Source of the DNA: Macquaria australasica
Lineage: Eukaryota; Chordata; Actinopteri; Centrarchiformes; Percichthyidae
NCBI GenBank assembly: GCA_005408345.1
Contig: SEMN01000121.1
Coordinates: 1-64,000, forward strand
Length of the DNA stretch: 64,000 bases
Direction: 5' to 3'
The notes under the pieces are model-generated. The model was not told the DNA's origin. It ran no database searches and saw only the letters and a program-made list of their open reading frames with translations. A program made the translations under genes and the position numbers. Of this stretch, positions 48,116-58,648 are shown piece after piece (the first letter of the stretch is position 1; every line of letters begins with the position of its first letter).

Positions 48116-48502
48116 TAAACTGCTGCTGCTCCTGTCAGTTAGGCCGCTTTCACACAGAATCAGGTTTGACAAGAAAGAATGAGTCAGTTTGCTGACCAGA
48201 GTACTATAAGTACCTCAATATTGTACTAAAGTACAGCTGGTCTTGAGTAAATGTACTTAGTTACTTTTCACCACTGGATTCAGAATCAATGAAGACTTCA
48301 TCATGGAGACATCACACACACACACAGACACACACACACAGAAACACACAGACACACACACACAGAAACACACAGAAACACAGTGTGTGCCTCGCCCCTC
48401 CCTCTGCCCCCCCACAGCTCCGTCACAGAGCCACACTGTTGTTGCCTAACTGGACAATGAACACACACACACACACACACTCTCTCTCTCAGCACTCACA
48501 GG

Positions 48503-51500
48503 ATGGCCGCTGTCTCGCCTCGCTGTCGTCGAACGCCTCAGATCACCATCATCGTCCTCTTCGTCCTGTCAGGTGAGACACAAACTGCTGACATCACAGC
48601 TCAACCTGCTGACATCACAGCTCAACCTGCTGACATCACAGCAGTCACGATGATTCCTGTAAACGGTGTGTGTGATGTTGGATCTGTTGACAGGAAGTAG
48701 AATTGCGTGTGTGTGTGTGTGTGTGTGTTGAGGTCTGTTGCTACCCAGCATTCCCAGTGACTGATGGGGCCTGGAGGGTCATTGATTTACTGATCAATTA
48801 AATGTGTATTTAAGTGATAGACGTTCAAAGAGCAGCAGCAGGAGCTCTGATTGGCCAGACTCCTGCCAGCACATAACAGCTGGCCAATCAGAGCTCCTGC
48901 TGCTGCTCAGTGGGTGTGGCTTAAAAATTTGGTTCAGAGTTCAATCACATCATTCAAGTGAGTCATTACAGTAACGATTCATTTCACATCGATGTCTCTC
49001 TGTCTCTGTGTGTCTCTGCGGATCTCTGTGTCTGTGTCTGTCTGTCTGTGTGTTTCTGTGTCTCTGTGTGTCTCTCTGTTTCTGTCTCTCTGTGTCTCTG
49101 TGTCTCTGTGTGTCTCTCTGTGTCTGTGTCTCTGTGTGTCTCTCTGTTTCTGTCTCTCTGTGTCTGTGTGTCTCTCTGTCTCTCTGTGTCTCTCTGTCTT
49201 TCTGTTTTTGTGTCTCTTTGCTGTAGGTGGACATTTTTTGTCTGTTTCCTCTTTTAAAGTGACAGAGGGGGGCGTGGCCTCTCTGTCCTGTCAGTACTCT
49301 GTAAAGCGGTTCGGTCTGAGTCGGGTCTGCTGGGGTCGCGGCTGCGGGACCTTCTGGTGCAACAACATCCTGGTGCAGACGGACGAGAACGGCATCATCT
49401 CCAAGGTCAGGCTAAACATTCGGGGACTTACAGCTGTAGTCGGGTCCATTTGGTCTGGGCCGAAGATAAAAACCATCTGTGTCGTCTTTTAGTTCTGGTC
49501 CGATTCTGGTTCACACTCACTCCTTACAAACACACCAGTTTTGGTGTTTCTGCATCAGACATGTCCACAGTGCCTGTGATCTAATCCTGACCCTGGTGCT
49601 ACAGGTGTCGGACCGGTACCGGCTGACGGGGGACGTCCTGGATGGACAGATGGACCTGGACATCCTGAACGTGAGGCGGACGGACAGCGGGCCGTACTGC
49701 TGCAGGGTGGACATCGACGGGATCTTCAACGACAAGAAGGTGATCATGAACCTGCGCGTGATCAAAGGTGAGCGACACTTTACCTTTACATGCACAGGAA
49801 GGTCAGGCTGCCTGAAAACAATACTCAGGTGTCCACCAACACTGAGACAGGCTCTTCCCTCGTTCTTAATGCTCTTCCAGTGATGGAGGGCAGAACCCAC
49901 TGTCCTCTTTCGGTGCAAAAATATATTCCAAAGTTTAGAGAGTTAGACAAATCAAGTCAAACTCTCGCTGTGTTACTGTCCCTGCAGAGCTAAAGACATT
50001 CCCATCAGCCTCGGCTGTGTTTAGTGTAGAAACGCCAAAAATGATTTTCAGGCTTCCTTGACTCATCTCAGACTTTATCTGACTTCCTGTTGGCTGTCCA
50101 ACACACACGAACGGCATAAAATAATTTAACGACACGGCTAACTTCAAGAGCTAACTTTTGGTTAACTTTGTGAACGGTTGGTCCGACTCTTCAGGTGTGT
50201 TTTCGCCTTGTTGAACCTTAATTTGACCACTGAACCATTTCTGTTTATTCATCCAAAACAGCCAACGTACCAGCTGTACAGACGTTAGCTGTACAGGAGT
50301 GTTTCTGTGTGTTTGTGTTCAGCTCAGCCTCTGACTGAAGTCTGAACTCAGAAGAAACTCCAGCGTCTCTCCTTTTCTCTCTGTACGTTTATGAAACAGA
50401 CTCAAAGTAAGATATTGCAAGTATTGAAACTCAGGTATCATGTTGTCACTGTTTGAACATTTCAGACCAGAGCTGTAAATCTGAGTTCATGACTGTAGTT
50501 TAATCTGGTTTTTCCTTCTCAGCTCTGGTCACCATTTCTCCTCCTCCACCGACAACCACGACAGCAACGACCAATCGGGTGACGGAGCCGTCGACCTCCA
50601 CAGGTGAGAGACAGGTCACATGACTCGCTGATACAAACAAACACCTCAATGAGTCCTGCACCACGAAGCAAGTTCAACTTAGTCTGGCTCTCTTTGGATC
50701 ACCTGGCTTCCCTGAGCAGTGAACAGTGGATCCTCGATAACCCTGATCCTGAAGCTGGTTCCCAGCTGGTTCTGTTCACTCTGGGTTAGAGGTCTAAATC
50801 CTGTTCAGCAGTAACGTTAGTGCTCTGCCTGTCTCCGTGTAGTCAACTGGAAAACGCTGCTGTCGTCTCAGCTGGATCTTCTGAGGAGGAACTCCACCCT
50901 GCGGCGCTCCGACACCGTCACTGTGAGTAACCACAGTGTTAGATTATGGGCAGAATCATGCCTGATGGTTTGAAGCTGCAGTCAGTAGCTGGTTAGCTTA
51001 GTTTAGCATAAAGACTGGAGTCAGGGGGAAACAGCTAGCCTGGCTCTGTCCAAAGGTAACTAAAAACACTGGGCAATTTCCCTCCACAAACTGTTGCACA
51101 TTTGATTGTTTTAAAGATGAATTGTAGAGATGCAGGAAGCGACGGACCTCTTCACACAGCCTCTCATCAAATACAACGTCCACTTTAGTTTCCAGCGCAT
51201 GTGCAGGTGGTGGTGCAGGTTCTAGCGTAGTGGCACAAAAAATTAGAGGTATGCGGATGTCTGCACAGAGCCTACGCCTGCACTTCCTGATGACGACATT
51301 TACGTCACGCGGACCTTCATGGACCCTCGTGCACTCACAGATGCTTAAAGTATAAATTGGGTTTTAGAAACCAGACAACAAAGAGGCTGCAGAAGCTGTT
51401 TCTACCTGTTCTTCAGTATCACAGTGATCCAGTGATAGTTGTCTGAACATCCATGGTGCTGCTGATGGACTCTGACTACAGGTGAAGAAATATAAAGGTG

Positions 51501-53631
51501 TCTGTAAAGAGAACAGCGACCTGCAGCTGACATCACAACATCTGATGAGCTGTTACAGGGTCTCGCTCTCCTGATGACTTTAATGTTTTCTGGCATCTTA
51601 TTGGATCCCTGATAGGCCAATATGTTGGTGTTAGCATGTTAGCATCTATCAGATTGGCAACATGTCTGACTTTAATTATAACCTCTCTCTCTCTCTCCCT
51701 CTCTCTGTGTCAGGTGGAGGACTCTCTCCCCTCGCTCTCCCTGCAGATCAATGTTCCCGTCCTCTCTCTCTCCCTCAGTGTGCTGTTCATCTTGGCAGCA
51801 CTTTTTCTCTTTCTGGCCTTCAAACGTACGTTCTCTGTCCTGATCCTTCATACAGCGAGTTTGGTCACATAATATTGAGACAATATAAAGCAGAATATTT
51901 ATCATTGTGCTGTGATTCGAACCGCAGTGCACTTTGTGAACTAAATATGATCGAAGAGTTTAACCTAAACACACCGAGTCTGTAGATTTAATACGTTTCT
52001 AATTGAAATCTTATTTTCTTCTCCAGGTGGAATATACAGAAGAGCCTTGAAGACCGGCTGGTGAGTTTAACGTAGGCCGTCACACAAATCTTGGATTTTG
52101 ACGAGCCAGTGATGCAGGAAGCAGGAAGCAGGATGCATTGTGGGATAGTTCGGGAACATCGCAGCAAAAGCCGTCCGAGACGTTGAGACTGACTGAGAAA
52201 CAGGATCTGTCGGAGCGTGATATCCCATCACCACAGACATCTGAGTTATTATTATTATTATTACTGGTGGCTTTACAGTCAGAACACTGACAGAAACAGA
52301 GATAAAATACAAAGCAACAAGGATGAAAGTCATAATAATCATAACGTCACGTTACTGTGATTTAAATGAATGTAATAACTGAATGTTTCAGTGGACAGGG
52401 TTAGCAGGTAAGACAGGTCCTGCAGACAGTTGGTAACCAATAATAATAATGATAGAAAATAACATTATTCCTAATTTTAATATATAATATAACCAATGTA
52501 ATTATAATCTCCACTATAACAACATATACAATAACAATCAGAAATGAAAAAGGTAATAAACAATCAATAATAAAGAGGTAATAACAGACAGAGACATTTT
52601 AACATCACGTCTGTTTAAACTTCTGCAGGTTTCATGTTTGTCTGACTGTTGATTTCTGTTTTCTACAACAGATGAAACGTATTTTTTTCACCTCGCAGTG
52701 TCTTTGTGACCAGAAGCAGATATTAATTCATTCATTTTAAAATTACAACAATATAATTAACTGATTCACATGTATTTATTACATTAAGACATTATTGTCT
52801 TTGCAGCTGTTTTTTTACATTCCAGTTATTGTGATGTGCAGCCGGTGCAGCAGGAAACCTGAGACTGTGGCCTTTAGTTTGAGTTTTGAGGGTTTTCGGG
52901 GGCTTTGGCTCTCAGAGGTTTACATCTGCCTGACGATGTGACATTGAAACGTCTTCTGTGATGGAGTGTCACGCTCTAAAGCTTCTTCTGTTCATTTACC
53001 GTTTCTCCGTCACTCTTGGTGGCTTCTGCTGCGATGCTCCTGAACAGTCCCACAATGCATCCTGTCAGTGGCTCGTCAAAATCCAAGATAGCAGCATTTG
53101 CAAAACATCCTGTGAGAAACACATTTATTATCCTCTCATCAAGTGAAATATTAAGACTTTTATATGTAAAAGTGCAAATGGAGCTGCGAATGATCAGATA
53201 AAATTCAAATTTACTGAAAGTGTTCATATTGAACACAAAGCAACTTTTAGAGGCAGTGATGAGGTGATATGAAGTGGAGACTCCATTTACACCTGGTATC
53301 AACATGTGATTTGTACCTGGATAAGGACATCCGATTACAGCAGGTGGTAACGTGATCTCATTATCTACTGTTGAGAAAGTCTCTGCTCCAGGCTGGAGTT
53401 TTAGTTATCAGTGCTGTTATGAATGTCAGTGGGATTTTGAGGTACGAGGTTCTGGTTTCACTTCGGCTCTCTGTAAAGTTACTGAAAGCTGAGCAGTGTT
53501 TCAAAAGCATTATGTTGAGGAGTGACGGTGAACTTTTCTCCTCCAGTTTCTCCTCTGAAGAACCTCCTCACATCATCTACGAGATCCGGATGAGAAGGCC
53601 GGTACAGGAGAACATCTACACTCTGGACTAG
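48503..53631 (+). CDS. TIM-family receptor (IgV-mucin, type I membrane protein)
   Basis: Eight coding exons: 48503-48572, 49227-49405, 49605-49767, 50523-50603, 50843-50922, 51714-51825, 52027-52060 and 53547-53631. All junctions are in phase; 267 aa. Exon 1 gives a signal peptide (hydrophobic ITIIVLFVLS). Exons 2-3 form one IgV domain with the six TIM cysteines: CQY, VCWGRGCG, FWCN and DSGPYCCRV. The FG loop GIFNDKK keeps the Asn-Asp pair that coordinates metal for phosphatidylserine binding in TIM proteins, with Ile replacing the usual Trp. Exon 4 is a short Pro/Thr mucin-like stalk (SPPPPTTTTATT). Exon 6 carries a single transmembrane helix (VLSLSLSVLFILAALFLFLA). The tail has Tyr motifs IIYEI and ENIYTLD. 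TIM proteins bind phosphatidylserine for apoptotic-cell uptake and T-cell regulation. This is havcr1/timd4-like; the exact orthologue is undecided. Confidence 0.9.
48585..48644. repeat. 21-bp tandem repeat, three copies
   Basis: CTGCTGACATCACAGCTCAA-type unit repeated almost three times just inside TIM intron 1. Confidence 0.9.
48830..48908. repeat. Perfect 29-bp inverted repeat (hairpin) in TIM intron 1
   Basis: 48830-48858 and 48880-48908 are exact reverse complements with a 21-base spacer. Each arm contains AGCAGCAGCAGGAGCTC and GATTGGCCA (a CCAAT box). On RNA it would form a long perfect stem. Confidence 0.9.
48992..49218. repeat. TCTCTGTG-type microsatellite
   Basis: A (TGTGTCTCTCTG)n-like pyrimidine/GT tract ending at the TIM exon 2 acceptor. 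It provides the polypyrimidine tract for that exon. Open frames of Cys/Leu/Ser/Val repeats across it are artefacts. Confidence 0.9.
50985..51055. repeat. Short dispersed repeat shared with 14390-14456
   Basis: GTTTAGCATAAAGACTGGAG and CAGGGGGAAACAGCTAGCCT match the copy in the pgap2 3' region. It lies in TIM intron 5. Confidence 0.7.
52090..53088. repeat. Inverted repeat arms in TIM intron 7
   Basis: 52090-52172 (CTTGGATTTTGACGAGCCA ... GGATGCATTGTGGGA ... CATCGCAGCA) recurs in reverse complement at 53021-53088. The left arm has a short duplication (GCAGGAAGCAGGAA). The 850-base interior is AT-rich with a TTA run. It may be a foldback element or two copies of one MITE in opposite orientation. 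Confidence 0.7.
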
Positions 53632-53965
53632 AGGGCCTCGTTCACACCCGGACCGCAAACAAAACACACACTCTCTTGTCCATAAAGCTCCATGTGTTGT
53701 TCTGAGCGGCTGCTGGTTTACAGTAGATGTATGAACAGTGCCGTGACACGCACATGTTTTCATCCTATCTGCTGTTCCACATGCAGCGCAGAAACAAAAA
53801 GAAATGTTATTAACCAGATACCTGCAATTATGTCTAAATCAATTCTGGACCCGACCCGGTTTCACCCGTTAACTCGTTAAGACTCGGGACCGAACCAGTA
53901 GGCTGATCAGATCTGCTCCGAGCAAAATCTGCACAGCACAACAAGGAACTAAACAAATGTTAGAA

Positions 53966-53971
53966 AATAAA
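53966..53971 (+). promoter_or_regulatory. Likely polyadenylation signal of the TIM gene
   Basis: AATAAA 335 bases after the TIM stop codon, the first canonical hexamer downstream. Confidence 0.5.
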
Positions 53972-54569
53972 GAGATGAAATCGCAGGACTCGTGTGTTTG
54001 CTTCTCAGACACACTCCCACCTCTCAGACCACAGCTGGCACAGCTGGATACCTACATCTCCAACCCGACACCGAGATTTAACGGTTAACTGTTTTCTGGC
54101 AGCGGTGAGCTTCTTGTGAAAAATTCCCAGTTTATAGATCACCTGTAGAACAGCAGCAGAGCTGTTTTATTATTCTGTTTCCAGATTTAAGGAACGTTTA
54201 AGAACTTTTTCCTGTTGGATGAAGATAAGAATAAAGTCTAATCTTATCTTATTATTACAGCAAATGTAAGAAGACTGAGGAGCCTTCTTTGATGAGAGTC
54301 TTTGACTGTCTGAGGTTCAGCGTCAAACCATGTCACCTCAGTACTCCTCAAAAAGGACACAGGTCCACATACAGTGACTACAACTCCCACCTCCACTTGA
54401 CATTTGGAGCACATCTCTGTCAAACATCTTCATTCTGTCTGAGTTAATGTTTAAACGATGCAGCATCCTAAGCTGCTAAATTCAAAATGTCCACACTTCT
54501 GTAAACCTGCCAATCACATGAAGCTTCTTCTTCAGGTCTCACACAAACAACACCTTCACCTTTCTTTCT

Positions 54570-55235
54570 GCTAAATCCAGGTTCTTGTTATTGGTCCTAA
54601 CAAGTTTTGTCTCTGAAGTGAAACCCAGTATCGGCCCTCTGGCCACCAATTTAAACCCTCCTTGCGAGACCTGAGTGCAATCTTTGACCAGAATCTGAAC
54701 TTTGACCCACACGTAAACAAGCTTGTGCTAACCTGCTTTTTCCAACTCCGGATCATCGCAAACATCAAATCAATGCTATCAACCAGAGATCTAGAATTAC
54801 TAATCCATACCCTGATGTTTTGACTACTGCAATGCTCTTGTGTCCTGTCCCAGCCAAACATCCCTGTCCCGTCAGCCAGGCTGCTAATCGAAACCAACCG
54901 TAGATCCCACATCACACCAATCCTCGCATCAATCTATTGGCTCCCCGTGAAGTATATAATAGATTTCAAGATAATGCTTATCACAAACAAGGCCCTACAT
55001 TGTTTTGCCCCTTCATACATTTCCGAAATTTTGCATCCCTTTTCCACATCTAGGCCATTCAGATCGTCCGTTGTTTAAGCCCCATGCCCTCAGCAAACCC
55101 AAGGGGGACTGTGCTTTTGCTTTTAGGGCCCTGTCCCTCTGGCATCTGTATCCTGTGCAGCACTTTGTACCTTCACACCTCTCCATATTCACTACAAACT
55201 GTCTTCCTCCTCCTCAGACTCGTACTATGAGGCAA
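54570..55235 (+). pseudogene. Diverged LINE reverse-transcriptase fragment
   Basis: Pieces read LRDLSAIFDQNLNFDPHVN, LRIIANIKSMLSTRDLELLI, RSHITPILASIYWLPVKYII and DFKIMLITNKALHCFAPSYI. They match, in order, the C-terminal half of the LINE-2 protein at 56560-57180. Several stops and frameshifts are present. It is a distinct, older subfamily. Confidence 0.85.
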
Positions 55236-56066
55236 TGTTAGTCATATATTCACTGCGAGAAGCTCACTGGGTTTGAACAGTTTGTTTAAGTCAATGGCAG
55301 CCTGGAGTGTGTGTTCACCTCCATGTGTAGAGAAGCCTGAGGGGAGGGTGCTGCTACAACACAAACACACCGCCCTGTAACATCATCATCACCTAATGTT
55401 GATCTTTGTCTTGATGTTGAACTCTGAGCAAAGGGTAAACAGGAGGCCTAAGACATGAGGCTGATACAGAGAAATGATCCAGTTAATGTTTAGTCTTTAC
55501 TTGTGTTTTTATTTCTTTTCTTTCTTTGTTTCCCGGGTAGTTGATGGCTTGGCGCCGCAGCTGGCACACACCTTGATGCCAGTCTCATGCCAGACTGATA
55601 AGGCAAAGACTGAAACAAAATCATCCGTAAATGTGTTTGGAGAGTTGTAAACTTTTATCACCATCACCTTAACTTGATCCTTCCAAAGTGAGGACACATC
55701 ATATGTAATATTTGTGGCATAGGCAAAGGGGGGAACGACAAGTCCCTTTTTATATATACTGATGTAGCATCCATCATATTAAAGTAAGACCTTTAGAGAA
55801 GGACGAGTGCTCGGCCTCAGTCTGCTGCTGCTGTTACACCAGATTCTGTGACCTGCAGAGAAACACTCAGCTAACGTTCAACTAATGTTCAGAGCTTCCT
55901 GCAGAACAATCAGACATTTATTGAGTTGATATTTGCTGAATGATAAAGTACAATGTATATTATTTCCATTGTTTTTACCCGTGCAGCTGTAGCAGAGAAA
56001 ATTTGATGTTTTCCCATCACAGAAGAAAACCAATGGCACTAAAACCTGAGTCTCCAGGCCATGAAC

Positions 56067-57865
56067 CTCCATTGACCATCACATTCTATTACAGAGACTA
56101 GAACATTTTATTGGCATTAAAGGTACTGCACTAAGCTGGTTTAAATCCTATTTATCAGATCGATATCAGTTTGTACACGTTAATGATGAATCCTCTATGC
56201 ACGCCAAAGTTAGTCACGGAGTTCCACAAGGTTCTGTGCTTGGACCAATTCTATTTACCTTGTATATGCTTCCTTTAGGCAATATTATTAGGAAGCACTC
56301 CATAAATTTTCATTGTTATGCAGATGATACCCAATTATATTTATCGATCAAGCCAGATGAAACCAATCAATTAGCTAAACTTCAAGCATGCCTTAAGGAC
56401 ATAAAAACCTGGATGACCTGCAATTTTCTGATGTTAAACTCAGACAAAACCGAAGTTATTGTACTTGGCCCCGAACACCTTCGAAACACATTATCTAAAG
56501 ATATAGTTTCTCTAGATGGCATTGCCCTGGCCTCCAGCGAAACCGTAAGGAATCTTGGAGTTATCTTTGATCAGGATATGTCCTTTAACTCCCACATAAA
56601 ACAAACTTCAAGAACTGCCTTTTTTCATTTACGTAACATTGCAAAAATCAGGCACATCCTATCTCAAAAAGATGCAGAAAAACTAGTCCATGCATTTGTT
56701 ACGTCTAGGCTGGACTATTGCAACTCTCTATTATCAGGCTGCCCCAATAAATCCCTTAAGACTCTCCAGCTGATTCAGAATGCTGCGGCACGTTTACTGA
56801 CAAGAACCAGAAAAAGAGAACATATTTCTCCAATATTAGCTTCTCTACACTGGCTCCCTGTAAAATCCAGAATAGAATTTAAAATCCTTCTCCTCACCTT
56901 CAAAGCCCTAAATGGTCAGGCACCATCATATCTTAAAGAGCTCATAGTACCCTATTACCCCACTAGAGCACTGCGCTCCCAGAATGCAGGGTTCCTTGTG
57001 GTTCCTAGAGTCTCTAAAAGTAGAATGGGAGCCAGAGCCTTCAGCTATCAAGCTCCTCTCCTGTGGAACCAGATCCCAGTTTGTGTACGGGAGGCGGACA
57101 ACCTCCTCACATTTAAGAGTAGGCTTAAGACTTTCCTCTTTGATAAAGCTTATAGTAGGGCTGACTCAGGTGACCCCTGAGCCCCCCCCCCTTAGTTATG
57201 CTGCTATAGGCCTAGACTGCCGGGGGACTTCCTATGATGCACTGAGCTCCTTTCTCCTCCTCTTCCTCTCCATCTGTACGCCCTCATATCCCATCAATGC
57301 TTGTTATTAATTCAACTTCTTCCCGTAGTTGTGTGCTTTCTCTCCTCTCTCTCTCTCTCTCCCCTTCTGTTGCTTTCTGCAGGTGTTTCTGCCTCTGGAG
57401 CTGTGGGTCTGGGTCTGTGGTTGCTGCCGCCTGCTGCCCCCGTGCTCCTGCTCTGCACCCGCTGATGCTATTGCTGTTGTTGCTGTTATTAGTATTGCTA
57501 TTATAATGTTGCTCTTAGTGTTGTTTCTGTTGGTGTTAACATCAATGCCATTACCATATCTATGCTGTATTGAGCTGCTGTATGTTCTCTTTCCTCCTGC
57601 TCTCTCTCTCCCGCTCCCCCCTTCCCCTTCAACCCAACCGGTCGAGGCAGATGACCGCCCACCTTGAGCCTGGTTCTGCTCGAGGTTTCTACCTGTTAAA
57701 AGGGAGTTTTTCCTTGCCACTGTCGCATAGTGCTGCTCATGGTGGGAACTGTTGGGTCTCTGTAAATATAAAGAGTCGGTCTAGACCTGCTCTATTCGAA
57801 AAAGTGCCCTGAGATAACTTTGTTATGATATGGCGCTATATAAATAAAACTGAATTGAATTGAAT
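56067..57865 (+). mobile_element. LINE-2 copy, 5'-truncated, with open C-terminal frame
   Basis: It begins within the reverse transcriptase (TIDHHILLQRLEHF) and stays open without a frameshift through GVPQGSVLGPILF, YADDTQLYLS and the conserved C-terminal block to the stop at 57180. It is followed by a 3' UTR with the same (TGAAT)n tail. It lacks the 5' half, so it cannot move on its own. ATGAAC occurs at 56061-56066 and again at 57864-57869, a possible target duplication. Near identity to 41190-44385 points to a recent common source. Confidence 0.92.
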
Positions 57866-58519
57866 GAACAGTAACTCTGGGTGAGGTGTTTTGATGAAAA
57901 AGCACCAGTCGTAAAAGAGTTGAATACTAGAACTAGTACATGAATATAATTAAGTAAAACATCTTTCGAGATCAGCATGTTAAATAAGTCAATTACTCCT
58001 ACTTGCACCACATGTTGACTGAAACTGTCTCTCTCCCTCTCAATATGTGGTCCAAAAAGAATTAAAGTGAACTTTGATACCAGTTCAGAGATCACGTCCA
58101 TATTTTCCAAATCCACAAAGCTTTACTGTAGATTCTAGTGGAGGTTTCCAAAGTCACATCATCGAGCTTCAATACAGAACATATATGAGATCCGGTCAGA
58201 GAGCAGTGTCTTTTATCAGGTTAAAGACACTTAAGGAGAAAACCAAGAGTTTAGAGTTTTAAACTTGGTATTGTATTGTATTGAGTCAGTACACAGTGTT
58301 CTCAGGTCAGGTTTTATCTTTTTAAAGTGTATATCTTGAGGCTGATGGCTCAATATATTTCTACCAATGACTCATCCATCATCTCTGCCCCAACACTCTG
58401 ATAGTGTTAATATTAAAATAAGATCCGTGTGATGAATGTTTGAGGCAAAGAAACTGTCATGTGATCTCAGAAAGGTGCGTTCTTAATCAAACATCCTGAG
58501 TCAGCAACAGTTTATGGTG

Positions 58520-58525
58520 TATAAA
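58520..58525 (+). promoter_or_regulatory. TATA box of the Cys-rich secreted gene
   Basis: TATAAA in GGTGTATAAATGCTTC, 124-129 bases before the ATG. This places the start site near 58550 and gives a 5' UTR of about 100 bases. A TATA promoter suits a tissue-restricted secreted product. Confidence 0.5.
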
Positions 58526-58648
58526 TGCTTCAGTTGATTAAGAGGAAACCTCACATTTGTCTGGATCTTTGGAGGCAAAGTTTTCAGTCATCTAACTAAC
58601 CGAGTGTCGTGGTGAGCTGCCTGAAGAGCCGACTGCAGACCTGCCAAC

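Larger units (their letters stand above)
38487..48502. other. Mobile-element-rich spacer between GIMAP and TIM genes
   Basis: It is dominated by a hAT element, a LINE-2 copy with a nested solo LTR, a THAP remnant and a PIF/Harbinger MITE. Another hAT-type end (CAGTGGTTCCCAAACTGGGG) starts near 39344 without a recognised partner. At 46700-46980 there is an AT-rich low-complexity stretch. A - strand open frame of about 125 codons at 45888-46265 has many Cys and Pro but no domain I recognise. No host gene was found. Confidence 0.5.
53972..58648. other. Spacer between the TIM gene and the Cys-rich gene
   Basis: It holds a diverged LINE fragment (54570-55235) and a 5'-truncated LINE-2 (56067-57865). 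The rest (54000-54560, 55260-56060, 57870-58510) shows no gene, terminal repeats or RNA gene that I can support. Confidence 0.5.

Noticed and set aside
48950..49234. Cys/Leu/Ser/Val and Arg/Glu/Thr open frames on both strands
   Set aside because: Translation of the TCTCTGTG microsatellite; only the end of the + frame is real, as TIM exon 2.
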